A DNA stretch of 64,000 bases, taken from Chryseobacterium sp. H1D6B (lineage in GTDB: Bacteria; Bacteroidota; Bacteroidia; Flavobacteriales; Weeksellaceae). The first letter of the stretch is position 1. Every line of letters begins with the position of its first letter. The stretch covers positions 2,604,001 through 2,668,000 of the forward strand of contig NZ_JARXVJ010000001.1 in the NCBI RefSeq assembly GCF_029892445.1, written 5' to 3'. The position numbers were made by a program, and so were the translations under genes. The notes below the pieces were generated by a model, which saw only the letters and a program-made list of their open reading frames with translations, made no database searches and was not told the origin of the DNA. Positions 1 through 8,541 of this stretch are shown here, piece by piece.

Positions 1-294
1 TTCAGCAACGGTAGAATAGGGCATCAAATCAAAATTTTGAGCTACAAATTTCATTTCAGCTTCTCCGGGAACTAAGTTTCCTTTCGGTCCTAAAAGTCTG
101 ATGCCGTCAAAAATAATTTCACCGCTTTCCCAGTCTAAAAGTCCGTAGATCAAGTTTAACAAAGTGGATTTACCGCATCCGCTTTCACCGGCAAGCGCAA
201 TTATCTTCCCTTCCTCAAATTTGATGTTGAGGTTCTGGAATAACTTTTTGTCTTTGGAATGTGAAAAGTATAAATTGTTTATTTCTAATAGCAT
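1..294 (-). CDS. ABC transporter ATP-binding protein, 3' end outside window
   Basis: The reverse strand from the ATG at 294 reads in frame to base 1 without a stop, giving 98 residues of an ABC ATPase. The Walker A motif GESGCGKST is at about residues 36-44 and a Q-loop segment VAQNFDLMPY lies near residue 85. The ABC signature, Walker B and the transmembrane partner would lie beyond the window, so substrate and direction of transport cannot be told. It is divergent from the YceI gene across a 75-base gap. The nucleotide-binding domain assignment is secure; the transporter type is unknown. Confidence 0.9.
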   Translation of the reverse strand, partial: MLLEINNLYFSHSKDKKLFQNLNIKFEEGKIIALAGESGCGKSTLLNLIYGLLDWESGEIIFDGIRLLGPKGNLVPGEAEMKFVAQNFDLMPYSTVAE

Positions 295-369
295 AGTACA
301 AAAGTAAGATTTTTATGAAATAATTATTTTTTTTATTATATTAGCAGTTGTAATAAAAATATATCAAAA

Positions 370-1029
370 ATGAGAAAAAAACTGTTTTCTTTAGCTATCC
401 CTGCTCTTTTTGCTGCTGCTGTAGTGGTTTCTTGTAAAAAAGATAAACCGCTTACAAGTGACAGCAAAGAAGTTGCCACAACCAAAGATGGAGCTCAATA
501 TACGCTGGATACTTTAAATAGTAAAGTAGAATGGAAAGGATATAAAATATTCAAATCTGAAAGTACAAGCCACTTCGGAACAATTAAGTTTGAAAGCGGT
601 GATGTTACTGTAAAAGATGGAAAGCTGGAAAGCGGAAAGTTCGTTGCGGATATGGCATCTTTAACCTCTGTTGATTTAAAAGATGATGCAGAACAATTAG
701 GTAAATTAAACGGCCACTTGAAAAGCGGAGATTTTTTTGAAGTAGAGAAATTCCCTACAGCTTCTTATGAGATTACAAAAGTTTCTCCTGCTTCAGAAGG
801 AGATTACAATACACTTTTAGATGGTAATTTAACTATTAAAGGAATTACAAAACCTGTTCAGTTCAAAGCTAATGTTTCTGTGAAAAATGGAGAAGTAAGT
901 GTTGCTACTGAGCCGAAAGACATTAAAAGAGAAGAGTTTGGCGTGAAGTTCCAGGCTCCTGCTGAAAACGGTGTGCTGAAAGACGAGGTAACTCTTCAGA
1001 TCAACGTTAAAGCTTTAGAAAAAAAATAA
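370..1029 (+). CDS. YceI family periplasmic lipoprotein
   Basis: 219 residues. An N-terminal hydrophobic segment ends at a lipobox-like VVVSC with the acylated cysteine at residue 22, followed by KKDK, so this is a predicted lipoprotein. The rest matches the YceI lipocalin-like beta-barrel family: the stretch VEWKGYKIFKSESTSHFGTI is the usual N-terminal strand region, and LTIKGITKPVQF is the hallmark late motif. YceI proteins bind long isoprenoid or amphiphilic molecules and are often stress-induced; the ligand here is unknown. It stands alone, with its own terminator 33 bases downstream, before pheS. Confidence 0.9.
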   Translation: MRKKLFSLAIPALFAAAVVVSCKKDKPLTSDSKEVATTKDGAQYTLDTLNSKVEWKGYKIFKSESTSHFGTIKFESGDVTVKDGKLESGKFVADMASLTSVDLKDDAEQLGKLNGHLKSGDFFEVEKFPTASYEITKVSPASEGDYNTLLDGNLTIKGITKPVQFKANVSVKNGEVSVATEPKDIKREEFGVKFQAPAENGVLKDEVTLQINVKALEKK

Positions 1030-1061
1030 TTTTTTTATTTAAGTGAAATAAGTGATTGAAG

Positions 1062-1090
1062 TCTGCCTCCCAAGAGAGGCAGATTTTTTT
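1062..1090 (+). terminator. Intrinsic terminator after the YceI gene
   Basis: Perfect 8-bp stem (TCTGCCTC at 1062-1069 pairs with GAGGCAGA at 1076-1083) with a six-base loop, followed by seven T residues. It separates the YceI lipoprotein gene from pheS. Confidence 0.85.
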
Positions 1091-1121
1091 GTTACAAATA
1101 AATTATTAAACTTAAAAACCG

Positions 1122-1129
1122 TATTTTTG
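1122..1129 (+). promoter_or_regulatory. Bacteroidota -7 element upstream of pheS
   Basis: TATTTTTG fits the Bacteroidota -7 consensus TAnnTTTG and lies 27 bases before the pheS ATG. I do not see a TTG at the expected 19-21 bp upstream, so the promoter is only partly supported. Confidence 0.45.
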
Positions 1130-1156
1130 CAAATATATTTTTGAAAGGGTAAAATA

Positions 1157-2167
1157 ATGATAGAAAAGATAGACGAACTACTAGTTGAAGTAAACGCCTT
1201 CAACGCAACAGCCAAAGATGAAATAGAAAACTTCCGAATCAAGTTTAGCGGGAAGAAAGGAGTTCTGAATGATTTTTATGAAACATTAAAAGAAGTTCCT
1301 AACGACCAGAAGAAAGAATTTGGACAGAAGATCAATTCTTTGAAGCAGGCTGTTGCAGGAAAATTGGAAGATTTAAAAGGTTCTTCTGAATCTTCTGCTG
1401 CAGTAGAAAAGGACGATCTTACAAAACCTGCTTTTCCACTGGATTTAGGCTCAAGACATCCTATCAATATAGTGAAAAATAGGATCATAGAGATTTTCAA
1501 GTCTATCGGATTCGCTGTTGCAGACGGACCTGAAATTGAAGATGACTGGCACAACTTTACGGCTCTTAATCTTCCAGAATATCATCCGGCAAGAGATATG
1601 CAGGATACTTTCTTCATTGAACAAAACCCGGATATCCTTTTAAGAACGCATACTTCTTCTGTACAGATCCGTTATATGGAAGAAAACCAGCCGCCGATAA
1701 GAATCTTGTCTCCAGGAAGAGTATTCAGAAATGAAGCGGTTTCTTCACGTTCACACTGTATTTTCCATCAGATTGAAGGATTATATATTGATGAAAATGT
1801 AAGTTTTGCAGATCTTAAGCAGACGATCCAGTTCTTTACAACAGAACTTTTCGGAAAGTCTAAAATCAGAATGAGACCTTCTTATTTTCCTTTTACTGAA
1901 CCTAGTGCTGAAATTGATGTGTATTGGGGATTAAATTCTGAAACAGATTACAGAATTACTAAAGGAACAGGATGGTTGGAAATCATGGGCTGCGGAATGG
2001 TAGATCCTGCTGTTTTGAAAAATGTAAATATTGATGCCGAGAAATATTCAGGATACGCTTTCGGAATGGGTATTGAAAGAATTGTAATGCTTCTTTACCA
2101 GATGAGCGACATCAGAATGTTCTTTGAAAATGACATCCGAACGTTAGAACAATTTAAAACATTATAA
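1157..2167 (+). CDS. pheS: Phenylalanine--tRNA ligase alpha subunit
   Basis: 336 residues, the normal length for bacterial PheS, the catalytic alpha chain of the alpha2-beta2 enzyme that charges tRNA-Phe. The N-terminal coiled-coil arm (about residues 1-90) is followed by the class II catalytic core from about residue 105; recognisable core segments are GPEIEDDWHNFTALN, FRNEAVSSRSH (motif 2 region), FPFTEPSAEIDVYW, and the motif 3 end GYAFGMGIERIVML. The pheT beta subunit is not adjacent, as is common in this phylum. It is flanked by terminators and so looks monocistronic. Confidence 0.97.
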   Translation: MIEKIDELLVEVNAFNATAKDEIENFRIKFSGKKGVLNDFYETLKEVPNDQKKEFGQKINSLKQAVAGKLEDLKGSSESSAAVEKDDLTKPAFPLDLGSRHPINIVKNRIIEIFKSIGFAVADGPEIEDDWHNFTALNLPEYHPARDMQDTFFIEQNPDILLRTHTSSVQIRYMEENQPPIRILSPGRVFRNEAVSSRSHCIFHQIEGLYIDENVSFADLKQTIQFFTTELFGKSKIRMRPSYFPFTEPSAEIDVYWGLNSETDYRITKGTGWLEIMGCGMVDPAVLKNVNIDAEKYSGYAFGMGIERIVMLLYQMSDIRMFFENDIRTLEQFKTL

Positions 2168-2168
2168 T

Positions 2169-2198
2169 AAAAAGCCTCCGAAATCCGGAGGCTTTTTT
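2169..2198 (+). terminator. Intrinsic terminator after pheS
   Basis: AAGCCTCCG and CGGAGGCTT form a strong 9-bp stem starting two bases after the pheS stop, followed by a T-run. Confidence 0.9.
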
Positions 2199-2247
2199 GC
2201 TTTCTAATCCGTCTGTCAATAAAATATGTTGAAGATTTTGTCCGCAT

Positions 2248-2300
2248 TGTCATTTTAGCGAAAGGAGAAATCATTTCTCTCCGATATATTCTGAATGACA
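2248..2300. repeat. Dispersed intergenic repeat with TGTCATTT/GAATGACA ends
   Basis: A 53-base intergenic element begins TGTCATTT and ends GAATGACA, so its ends are near-inverted. Inside is an AAGGAGAAATC segment that is also found at 45579-45663. Related elements lie at 29550-29680, 46775-46847 and, as a right half, 53621-53657. All are between genes and none codes for protein. It is probably a non-autonomous, MITE- or REP-like repeat; the mobilising enzyme is not in this window. Confidence 0.6.
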
Positions 2301-2305
2301 CTGCA

Positions 2306-2343
2306 AAACAATAAAAGAGTCTGTACTTCATGCACAGACTCTT
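2306..2343 (-). terminator. Intrinsic terminator of the DUF3108 gene
   Basis: A 10-bp perfect stem (AAGAGTCTGT at 2315-2324 with ACAGACTCTT at 2334-2343) and a T-rich tail when read on the minus strand, 28 bases past the stop of the minus-strand gene at 2371. Confidence 0.75.
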
Positions 2344-2370
2344 CCAAGTTTAGAAAAACTAATTATATTC

Positions 2371-3141
2371 TTATTTTGTGAACTTTAAAGGGTATTTCAC
2401 ATTTTTATAATCATCGATACTTGCTTTTAATGAACCTACGGCTAATTCTGCCTTCAACAGCATCGGAATATGGTTTTCATCATTGGAAACCCACATTGTA
2501 ACCCCTTCTTTTTCTTTAAAAACCCTTCCGCTTTTTACAGATGGAATAATTTTTAAGCAATTAATAGTTCCGAATTTTGTTTTTAAATTTTCAGTTCCTA
2601 TTACTTTTAGCTGGAAAGGAAACATCTCATCATCGATCCATACATTCATATTGATCACAGTTCCTGTTTTTAATTCGCCCGGACTTTTACTTCTTAAATA
2701 ATAAAAGCATGAAAGCATATCCTGAACACCTTTCACAGATTTTATGACTTTAGAGCCGTTAGCCGGATTTTTTTTATCAGTTAAAATTAAAGTTTGATTA
2801 TCATGGTTGAAAACAGTTTCAAAATGCTGGGTGTAGCTCCCTTCTTTTACATCCCTCACATAAAAGCTGGGTAAGCCTGTATTTACATTAATAAAACTTT
2901 CATATAGATCTTCCACTTTGAAAAAAGCTTTTACAGCACCCGATGTTCTTCCCGTGCCTTTTACATATAAGTGGGGTTCGCCTTTGTAAGTGGTTTTTTG
3001 TGTAGTAAGAGTAGCGCTTCCAGCAGTTAGAATTCCATAGTGGATTCTAAGACTAATAGATTCGCCGTCGGCAATATTATCTATCTGGCTGAAACCTAAA
3101 CAGAATGTGAATAACGCAAGAATATTTAAAATTTTCTTCAT
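2371..3141 (-). CDS. DUF3108 domain-containing secreted protein
   Basis: 256 residues with an N-terminal signal peptide (hydrophobic residues 3-17, likely cleavage after GFSQ). The remainder matches DUF3108: the opening SLRIHYGILTAGSATLTT, the central YYLRSKSPGELKTGTVINM, and the KVIGTENLKTKFGTINCLKI region are typical. Members are predicted periplasmic beta-rich proteins of unknown function in Proteobacteria and Bacteroidota. It is a single gene with its own terminator, divergent from the ferredoxin reductase gene. No catalytic residues can be assigned. Confidence 0.8.
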   Translation of the reverse strand: MKKILNILALFTFCLGFSQIDNIADGESISLRIHYGILTAGSATLTTQKTTYKGEPHLYVKGTGRTSGAVKAFFKVEDLYESFINVNTGLPSFYVRDVKEGSYTQHFETVFNHDNQTLILTDKKNPANGSKVIKSVKGVQDMLSCFYYLRSKSPGELKTGTVINMNVWIDDEMFPFQLKVIGTENLKTKFGTINCLKIIPSVKSGRVFKEKEGVTMWVSNDENHIPMLLKAELAVGSLKASIDDYKNVKYPLKFTK

Positions 3142-3256
3142 ATTTAAAGTTTTACAAAAACACTGCCAAATTGAGAAACGGTATTTTTTTCAAGATATTT
3201 GATAAATCTCAGGTTTTTATTTAGACTCAATTAAATCAGCTTCGCGTTAAAATTAG

Positions 3257-3264
3257 TAAATTTG
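3257..3264 (+). promoter_or_regulatory. -7 element for the ferredoxin reductase/ferredoxin pair
   Basis: TAAATTTG is a full match to TAnnTTTG and lies 34 bases before the ATG at 3298. A clear TTG partner upstream is not visible. Confidence 0.45.
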
Positions 3265-3297
3265 CAGTTATACGTATAATTAAATTATCTTATTATT

Positions 3298-4353
3298 ATG
3301 ATAACTACCGATATATTGATCATAGGAGCGGGACCTACAGGACTTTTTGCAGTGTTTGAAGCAGGTCTATTAAAAATGAAGTGCCATATTATTGATGCAC
3401 TTCCTCAGCCGGGAGGACAATTGGCTGAGCTTTACCCTAAAAAACCTATTTTTGATATTCCGGGGTATCCTTCTGTGAATGCAGGAGAATTAGTAGATAA
3501 TTTGATGGAGCAGATCAAGCAGTTTCAGCCTGGATTTACTTTAGGAGAGACCGCTGTTTCTTATTCAAAAGTAGATGACGAATGGTTTGAAGTAGTTACC
3601 AACAAAGGAACTGTACACAGAGCAAAAGCAATTGCTATTGCGGGTGGTTTAGGAACTTTTGAACCTAGAAAACCGACTATTGAAAACGTTGCTGATTATG
3701 AAGAAAAAGGTCTTGAATATTTCATTAAAGAACCTGAACATTTCAGAAATAAAAAAGTAATTATCGCCGGAGGTGGTGATTCTGCCCTTGACTGGAGTAT
3801 TTTCTTATCTAATGTAGCAAGTGAAGTGACTTTAATCCACAGAAGAAATGAGTTTAGAGGAGCTTTGGATTCTGTAGAAAAAGTACAGGAACTTAAAAAC
3901 CAAGGGAAGATCAAATTAATCACTCCTGCGGAAGTTACTGCCATTAAAGGAGATGGAAAAGTTGAAGCGATCACTGTGGTAAGAGACGGCGAAGAAGCTC
4001 AGGATATTGAAACTGATTATTTTATTCCGCTTTTCGGACTGACTCCAAAGTTGGGAGATATTTCTAACTGGGGACTGAATATTGAAAAAAATGCTATCGT
4101 AGTAAACAATGCTTTAGATTACCAGACGAATATTGAAGGAATCTATGCTATTGGAGATATCAATACTTACCCTGGAAAACTGAAGCTGATCTTATGTGGT
4201 TTCCACGAAGCTACATTAATGTGTCAGAGTGTATACAACAGACTCAATCCAGGTAAAAAATATGTATTAAAATATACAACAGTAAGCGGAGTAGACGGAT
4301 TCGACGGAAGCCGTAAAGAAGCAGAAAAAGCAGTTGTGAAAAAAATTGACTAA
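3298..4353 (+). CDS. Ferredoxin--NADP reductase, thioredoxin-reductase-like type
   Basis: 351 residues. The FAD-binding GAGPTGLFA motif is at about residues 9-17, followed by GGQLAELYP. The NADPH-binding motif AGGGDSALDW is near residue 158, with the RR pair (IHRRNEFRG) that selects NADPH. The CxxC redox pair of true thioredoxin reductases is missing, which is typical of the YumC/TrxR-like ferredoxin reductases (type 2). The GVDGFDGSRKEAEKA C-terminal region also fits. The ferredoxin gene begins 12 bases downstream, so the two are probably co-transcribed and form an electron-transfer pair moving electrons between NADPH and ferredoxin. Confidence 0.92.
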   Translation: MITTDILIIGAGPTGLFAVFEAGLLKMKCHIIDALPQPGGQLAELYPKKPIFDIPGYPSVNAGELVDNLMEQIKQFQPGFTLGETAVSYSKVDDEWFEVVTNKGTVHRAKAIAIAGGLGTFEPRKPTIENVADYEEKGLEYFIKEPEHFRNKKVIIAGGGDSALDWSIFLSNVASEVTLIHRRNEFRGALDSVEKVQELKNQGKIKLITPAEVTAIKGDGKVEAITVVRDGEEAQDIETDYFIPLFGLTPKLGDISNWGLNIEKNAIVVNNALDYQTNIEGIYAIGDINTYPGKLKLILCGFHEATLMCQSVYNRLNPGKKYVLKYTTVSGVDGFDGSRKEAEKAVVKKID

Positions 4354-4365
4354 TTTTGCGGAATT

Positions 4366-4695
4366 ATGTCAGATATTAATATTAAAATCACCGATAGACA
4401 AGGTGTAACCCACGATGTTGTAGCTCCTACGGATATGTCTATGAACCTAATGGAAATCATCCGTTCTTATGAATTAGCAGAAGAAGGAACAATCGGGGTT
4501 TGTGGAGGAATGGCGATGTGTGCTTCATGTCAGGTATACGTGATCAATGATCCCGGGCTTGTAGAAATGGGCGATGAAGAAGATGCAATGCTTGCAGAAG
4601 CTTTCCATGTGAAGGAGAACAGCAGACTGGGGTGCCAGCTGCATATGGTAGAAGAAATGGAAGGTCTTGAAGTGGAGATCGCTCCTTATCCTTAG
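4366..4695 (+). CDS. 2Fe-2S ferredoxin, adrenodoxin type
   Basis: 109 residues. Cluster-binding cysteines are in the pattern C-x5-C-x2-C (CGGMAMCASC, about residues 45-54) with the fourth in RLGCQLH near residue 88, the vertebrate/bacterial adrenodoxin (Fdx, ISC) layout rather than the plant type. It follows the ferredoxin reductase by 12 bases and is closed by a terminator, so the two genes form a compact operon. The physiological electron acceptor is not indicated; no ISC assembly genes are adjacent. Confidence 0.92.
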   Translation: MSDINIKITDRQGVTHDVVAPTDMSMNLMEIIRSYELAEEGTIGVCGGMAMCASCQVYVINDPGLVEMGDEEDAMLAEAFHVKENSRLGCQLHMVEEMEGLEVEIAPYP

Positions 4696-4721
4696 AAAAG
4701 TTTTTTAGCTTAATTATAAAA

Positions 4722-4750
4722 AAAACTCTCAATTTATTGAGAGTTTTTTT
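4722..4750 (+). terminator. Intrinsic terminator after the ferredoxin gene
   Basis: AAAACTCTC and GAGAGTTTT pair across the loop AATTTATT and are followed by T residues. Confidence 0.8.
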
Positions 4751-4990
4751 ATGCATGTACATGTATTTATTGTTTATAGTTCAAATAATTTTGTTATTTT
4801 ATCATATAATATAAGTACTCATTTTTTGGAGAACAATTTCCATTGCTGATGTGTAAAAAATGATCCTTTCAAATAAGATAATCTTCTTTCAATGCGGACC
4901 ATTAAAAAAAACGGATAAATTTCTTCATTATTTTTGACTTTTGTTTTCAAGAGGTTTTTCCTTCAATTTGCTCGAAATATAATCACATAC

Positions 4991-5018
4991 ATCATGAATA
5001 AATTAATTTATTCATGAT
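4991..5018. repeat. Perfect 28-bp palindrome
   Basis: The 14-base half-site ATCATGAATAAATT is followed immediately by its exact reverse complement. It has no T-run typical of a terminator in either direction and is 65 bases away from the pepD terminator. Function unknown: it could be a protein-binding site or a cruciform or RNA structure. Confidence 0.7.
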
Positions 5019-5082
5019 AGTTAGGAGGCTGTGGATGTGTACTTCAGTTCAACTTCAATTAGAGCTTAATTTCATGTAAAAA

Positions 5083-5112
5083 AATATCCAAAATCAAAGG
5101 ACTTTGGATATT
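5083..5112 (-). terminator. Intrinsic terminator of pepD
   Basis: AATATCCAAA (5083-5092) pairs with TTTGGATATT (5103-5112). Read on the minus strand the stem is followed by a long T-run. It lies 21 bases beyond the pepD stop. Confidence 0.8.
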
Positions 5113-5132
5113 CAATATAAAAGGATATTGTA

Positions 5133-6575
5133 TTATTTCTGAGGAATATTCGCTAAAATATCTTTCAAAAAGCTCCAGAACTTCTGTGCTGAAGGAATAT
5201 TTGCTTTTTCATCCGGTGAATGCGCCCCTCTGATTGTAGGTCCGAAACTTACCATCTCCATTTCAGGATAATTGGCTCCGATGATACCGCATTCTAATCC
5301 TGCGTGGCAGGCTACAACCTGGGGCTGTTCTTTGAATTTTTCCACATAGATCTTTTCCATAAGCTGAACAATCTCAGAACCCGGTTTTGGCTTCCATCCT
5401 GGATAGGAACCGCTGAATTCAAGGTTCATTCCTGCTAATTCAGAAACTGATTTTAATTGTTCTGCAACAGCATATTTTGAAGAATCTACAGATGATCTGG
5501 AAAGATTTAATATTTTTAAACTTCCTTCTTTTAATTCAACTCTTGCAACGTTATTGGATGTTTCTACAAGATCTTTTACATCCGGGCTCATTCTGTAAAC
5601 GCCGTTGTGAAGAGATTTTAAAACCAAAATTATTTTTCTTGAATCTCCTTCTGAAACTGATTTTTCAGAACTTGTGGAATTTTCTAAATTAATATGAAGA
5701 CTCGGCTCTACAGCCGCAAATTCTTCTAGAATTTCATTTTTTAGACGGTTGGTCTCTTCAATAAATTCATTAGCATTTCTCACTGAGAATGTAGCAACAG
5801 CTTCTCTGGGAATAGCATTTCTCAAACCGCCTCCGTCAATAGAAATAAGCTCGATATTTTGCTTTTCAAGTCCGCTGTAAAGCAGCCTTCCTAAAATAAT
5901 ATTTGAGTTTCCAAATCCTTTGTGGATATCCATTCCTGAATGTCCTCCCTGAAGTCCTTTTACCTCAATTCTTACGATCTGCCCTTTTGAGGGTTCAGTG
6001 GTATAAGTTTGAGTAATAGTAACATCAATTCCTCCTGCACATCCTATATCAATTTCGTCGTCTTCTTCTGTATCAAGATTTAATAGGATCTCTCCTGTAA
6101 GCTGTCCTGGTTTTAATCCTAAAGCCCCTGTCATACCCGTTTCTTCATCAATCGTGAAAAGTGCTTCTAAAGCTGGATGCGGAATGTCAGAACTTTCTAA
6201 GATCGACATGATGGTCGCAACACCTAGTCCGTTGTCGGCACCTAAAGTAGTTCCTTTTGCTTTTACCCAGTCTCCATCGATCTCCATTTTGATCCCTTCA
6301 GTTTCAAAATCGAAATTTACATCGCTGTTTTTCTGGCACACCATATCTAAGTGTGACTGCAGAACAATAGATTTACGGTTTTCCATTCCAGCAGATGCCG
6401 GCTTTTTAATAATCACATTTCCTACTTCATCTACCGTAGTCTGCAGTCCTAGATTTTCCCCAAAATTTTTGATGAATTCTATTACTTTTTCTTCTTTTTT
6501 TGAAGGTCTTGGAACCGCGTTCAGCTTGGAGAAATTCTTCCAGATGATCTGCGGTTCTATATTGGATAATTCCAT
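5133..6575 (-). CDS. pepD: Aminoacyl-histidine dipeptidase (Xaa-His dipeptidase, M20C)
   Basis: 480 residues, the usual length of PepD/carnosinase-like M20 metallopeptidases that split dipeptides, especially Xaa-His, in the cytoplasm. Metal-site segments are visible: SHLDMVCQ (H75, D77), GADNGLG near residue 113, the general-base pair IDEETG near 143, NLDTEEDDE near 171, and a late CHAGLECG. A lid/dimerisation domain follows the GGHSGMDIHKG motif. No signal peptide. It is monocistronic, with its own terminator. Confidence 0.93.
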   Translation of the reverse strand: MELSNIEPQIIWKNFSKLNAVPRPSKKEEKVIEFIKNFGENLGLQTTVDEVGNVIIKKPASAGMENRKSIVLQSHLDMVCQKNSDVNFDFETEGIKMEIDGDWVKAKGTTLGADNGLGVATIMSILESSDIPHPALEALFTIDEETGMTGALGLKPGQLTGEILLNLDTEEDDEIDIGCAGGIDVTITQTYTTEPSKGQIVRIEVKGLQGGHSGMDIHKGFGNSNIILGRLLYSGLEKQNIELISIDGGGLRNAIPREAVATFSVRNANEFIEETNRLKNEILEEFAAVEPSLHINLENSTSSEKSVSEGDSRKIILVLKSLHNGVYRMSPDVKDLVETSNNVARVELKEGSLKILNLSRSSVDSSKYAVAEQLKSVSELAGMNLEFSGSYPGWKPKPGSEIVQLMEKIYVEKFKEQPQVVACHAGLECGIIGANYPEMEMVSFGPTIRGAHSPDEKANIPSAQKFWSFLKDILANIPQK

Positions 6576-6659
6576 AAAATTTTATTTTTATCAAAATTAC
6601 GAATAAAAAAATGCTTCTGTAAATTCAGAAGCATTCTTTTTGTTTGTTTTAATGGAAGT

Positions 6660-7148
6660 TTAGCATCCGCATTCACCATAAATAGGGGTAGTCATAATTT
6701 CTCCATCAGGTTTTTCTATTGTTAAAGTTCCTTCAAACAGAAGAGCCTCTTCACCTTTTATTTTTTTACCTTTAACAGAGATTTTATAGTTTTCATTCTC
6801 TATTTCTTTGCTTAATTCTTCATCGGCTTCCATGTCGCTTGAAGAGATCAGATTCATTGCTAATCTTACGCCGTCCAGTTTCATATAAGCTGTTTTTCCT
6901 GCATCATCAGCATAAATATATTTTTCTGCTTCAAAATCTGCTTTATTTTTTGCAAAATAACATGAACATTCTTTGATCTCTTTTGGGAAAGGGAAATTTT
7001 CAACTAAAATTTTTCCTGAAGAAGAAGTTTTTGCAGCATCATGAACAATCTTCAGAGAATCCGAAGATGCAGAAGTTGAAACTGTTTCTTTGTCTTTTTT
7101 ACAAGCGGTCAATAAGAGCGCTGAAAAGAAAATAAGTAAGTATTTCAT
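6660..7148 (-). CDS. Hypothetical lipoprotein
   Basis: 162 residues. The N-terminus MKYLLIFFSALLLTAC is a classic lipobox with the acylated Cys at 16, followed by KKDKE, so the protein should sit in the membrane facing the periplasm. The mature part is polar, with two cysteines at residues 61 and 63 (ECSCYF) and a terminal GECGC; these paired cysteines suggest disulfides or metal binding. I do not recognise a named family. It lies 19 bases after the LURP-one-like gene on the same strand and may be co-transcribed with it. Confidence 0.75.
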   Translation of the reverse strand: MKYLLIFFSALLLTACKKDKETVSTSASSDSLKIVHDAAKTSSSGKILVENFPFPKEIKECSCYFAKNKADFEAEKYIYADDAGKTAYMKLDGVRLAMNLISSSDMEADEELSKEIENENYKISVKGKKIKGEEALLFEGTLTIEKPDGEIMTTPIYGECGC

Positions 7149-7167
7149 TGCTTATGGTTTATATTAT

Positions 7168-7773
7168 TTATCCTCTTGCTCTTTCCAGAAGGACCATCAT
7201 TAGTAAAGAAAGAACAACTAAGCTTTCTTCTTCATCATCAATATCAACTACTCTGTCCAACTGAAATCTTCGCCCGAAGAAAGAAGGCATTTTTTTAAGT
7301 TTAAAATATTCTTTTCCGTCGATACCTTTCACAGTGTAAGAAGGATTTAGGAAATATCCTGTGAACATTCCGATCACTGGAATTTCACCTACCATTCCAT
7401 CGAAAAACTTCACCCATGCATTATCTTCAGTAATGGTGAATTTAGGCTGGTCAGACGCATCCAAAATATTATAAGTAGATTTCCAGATAGAACGCATTCC
7501 TTTTCTTGCTAATCTCCCGAAATTTTTGCTGTTTACTAAGTCATTTAAAGAATAAGATGCGTTGAAATCAATCCATTTATTGGCCTGAATTCTGAAAAGC
7601 TCCTTAGTTTTGCTTTCATCATTAAATACAATAACATCTTCTTTAAGTTTAAACATTTTCTGACGGACATAAGCAACATAATTTCCATTTCTGTCTGTAA
7701 TGTTGAAGTCGCTGGATAATGTTGTGATTTTAAATTTAAAATCTAGAGGATAATTTAAATTGTTAAGTACCAT
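7168..7773 (-). CDS. LURP-one/tubby-like (scramblase-type) fold protein
   Basis: 201 residues without signal peptide. The pattern of short beta-strands with FNITDRNGNYVAYVRQKMF, a central DASDQPKFTITEDNAW and the hydrophobic glycine-rich segment VGEIPVIGMFTGYFLNPSY resembles the LURP-one-related/phospholipid scramblase beta-barrel family. Such proteins are widespread but their bacterial function is unknown. The C-terminal 18 residues (SLVVLSLLMMVLLERARG) form a hydrophobic helix, which in scramblase-like folds is buried in the barrel. The family call is from pattern recognition, not a search. Confidence 0.6.
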   Translation of the reverse strand: MVLNNLNYPLDFKFKITTLSSDFNITDRNGNYVAYVRQKMFKLKEDVIVFNDESKTKELFRIQANKWIDFNASYSLNDLVNSKNFGRLARKGMRSIWKSTYNILDASDQPKFTITEDNAWVKFFDGMVGEIPVIGMFTGYFLNPSYTVKGIDGKEYFKLKKMPSFFGRRFQLDRVVDIDDEEESLVVLSLLMMVLLERARG

Positions 7774-7883
7774 TAAGTTTATTTTTTCTCAATTAATATA
7801 ATATCGCTCAAAGATAATTTTTTTATTGGACTTTTTAAGGTGTTTTCAAGCCGATAACCTTTCCAGTAATCATCTTTTTATCT

Positions 7884-7891
7884 TATTTTTG
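7884..7891 (+). promoter_or_regulatory. -7 element very close to the recR start
   Basis: TATTTTTG matches TAnnTTTG and ends only five bases before the recR ATG at 7897. If used, the transcript would be leaderless or nearly so. Confidence 0.4.
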
Positions 7892-7896
7892 TAGCT

Positions 7897-8511
7897 ATGG
7901 ATTATCCAAGTAAAGTTTTGGCAAAAGCAGTGGATGAGATTTCGGGACTTCCCGGAATCGGAAAGAAAACGGCTTTACGTTTAGCGCTTCATTTACTGAA
8001 GCAGCCCAATTCCAGAGCGGTAGGCCTTGGGAATTCTCTCATCAATCTTGTAAACGAAATAAAATACTGTAAAGAATGTCACAACTTTTCTGATTTTGAG
8101 ATCTGCGAGATCTGCAGCAATCACAAGAGGCTCGATGAGATCATCTGTATCGTAGAGGATGTACGTGATGTTATTGCTATTGAAAATACAGGGAAATATA
8201 CAGGAAAGTATCTGATTCTAGGAGGTAAGATCTCTCCGATGGAAGGGGTAGGACCTAACCAGCTCAATATCTCAAGCATAGAAAAAAAACTAAATAACGG
8301 CAGTGTAAGAGAATTTATATTTGCATTAAGTGCTACGATGGAAGGAGATACTACAGCCTATTATATTTACAAAAAATTCAAAGGCTCCGGTGTTAAATTT
8401 TCAAGTATTGCAAGGGGGATTTCGGTAGGAGACGAATTAGAATATGCAGATGAAATTTCTCTGGGAAGATCTATTGTCAACAGACTTCCTTATAATGATG
8501 AAAATCCCTAA
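7897..8511 (+). CDS. recR: Recombination mediator protein RecR
   Basis: 204 residues, standard for RecR, which with RecF/RecO loads RecA at gaps. Order of domains: N-terminal helix-hairpin-helix ([18 protein letters not shown], about residues 17-34), a zinc-finger with CKEC and CEIC pairs (residues 57-72), a Toprim domain beginning CIVEDVRDV, and the conserved [15 protein letters not shown] loop. The C-terminal Walker-B-like part is normal. The glycosyltransferase genes follow after 30 bases, so recR probably leads that transcript. Confidence 0.97.
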   Translation: MDYPSKVLAKAVDEISGLPGIGKKTALRLALHLLKQPNSRAVGLGNSLINLVNEIKYCKECHNFSDFEICEICSNHKRLDEIICIVEDVRDVIAIENTGKYTGKYLILGGKISPMEGVGPNQLNISSIEKKLNNGSVREFIFALSATMEGDTTAYYIYKKFKGSGVKFSSIARGISVGDELEYADEISLGRSIVNRLPYNDENP

Positions 8512-8541
8512 GGCTGTCATAAAATATTTATACCATCATTG

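Larger units (their letters stand above)
4751..5132. other. Gene-free AT-rich interval with a palindrome
   Basis: A stretch of 382 bases between the ferredoxin terminator and pepD. I see no credible ORF, tRNA or known RNA. It contains a perfect 28-bp palindrome (4991-5018) and, at its end, the pepD terminator (5083-5112). Confidence 0.6.

Noticed and set aside
2248..2300. Possible small RNA gene
   Set aside because: The sequence matches a dispersed repeat family with copies elsewhere and no promoter or terminator of its own.
4544..4762. 72-residue ORF antisense to the ferredoxin gene
   Set aside because: It is a shadow frame over a well-conserved ferredoxin gene and its terminator.
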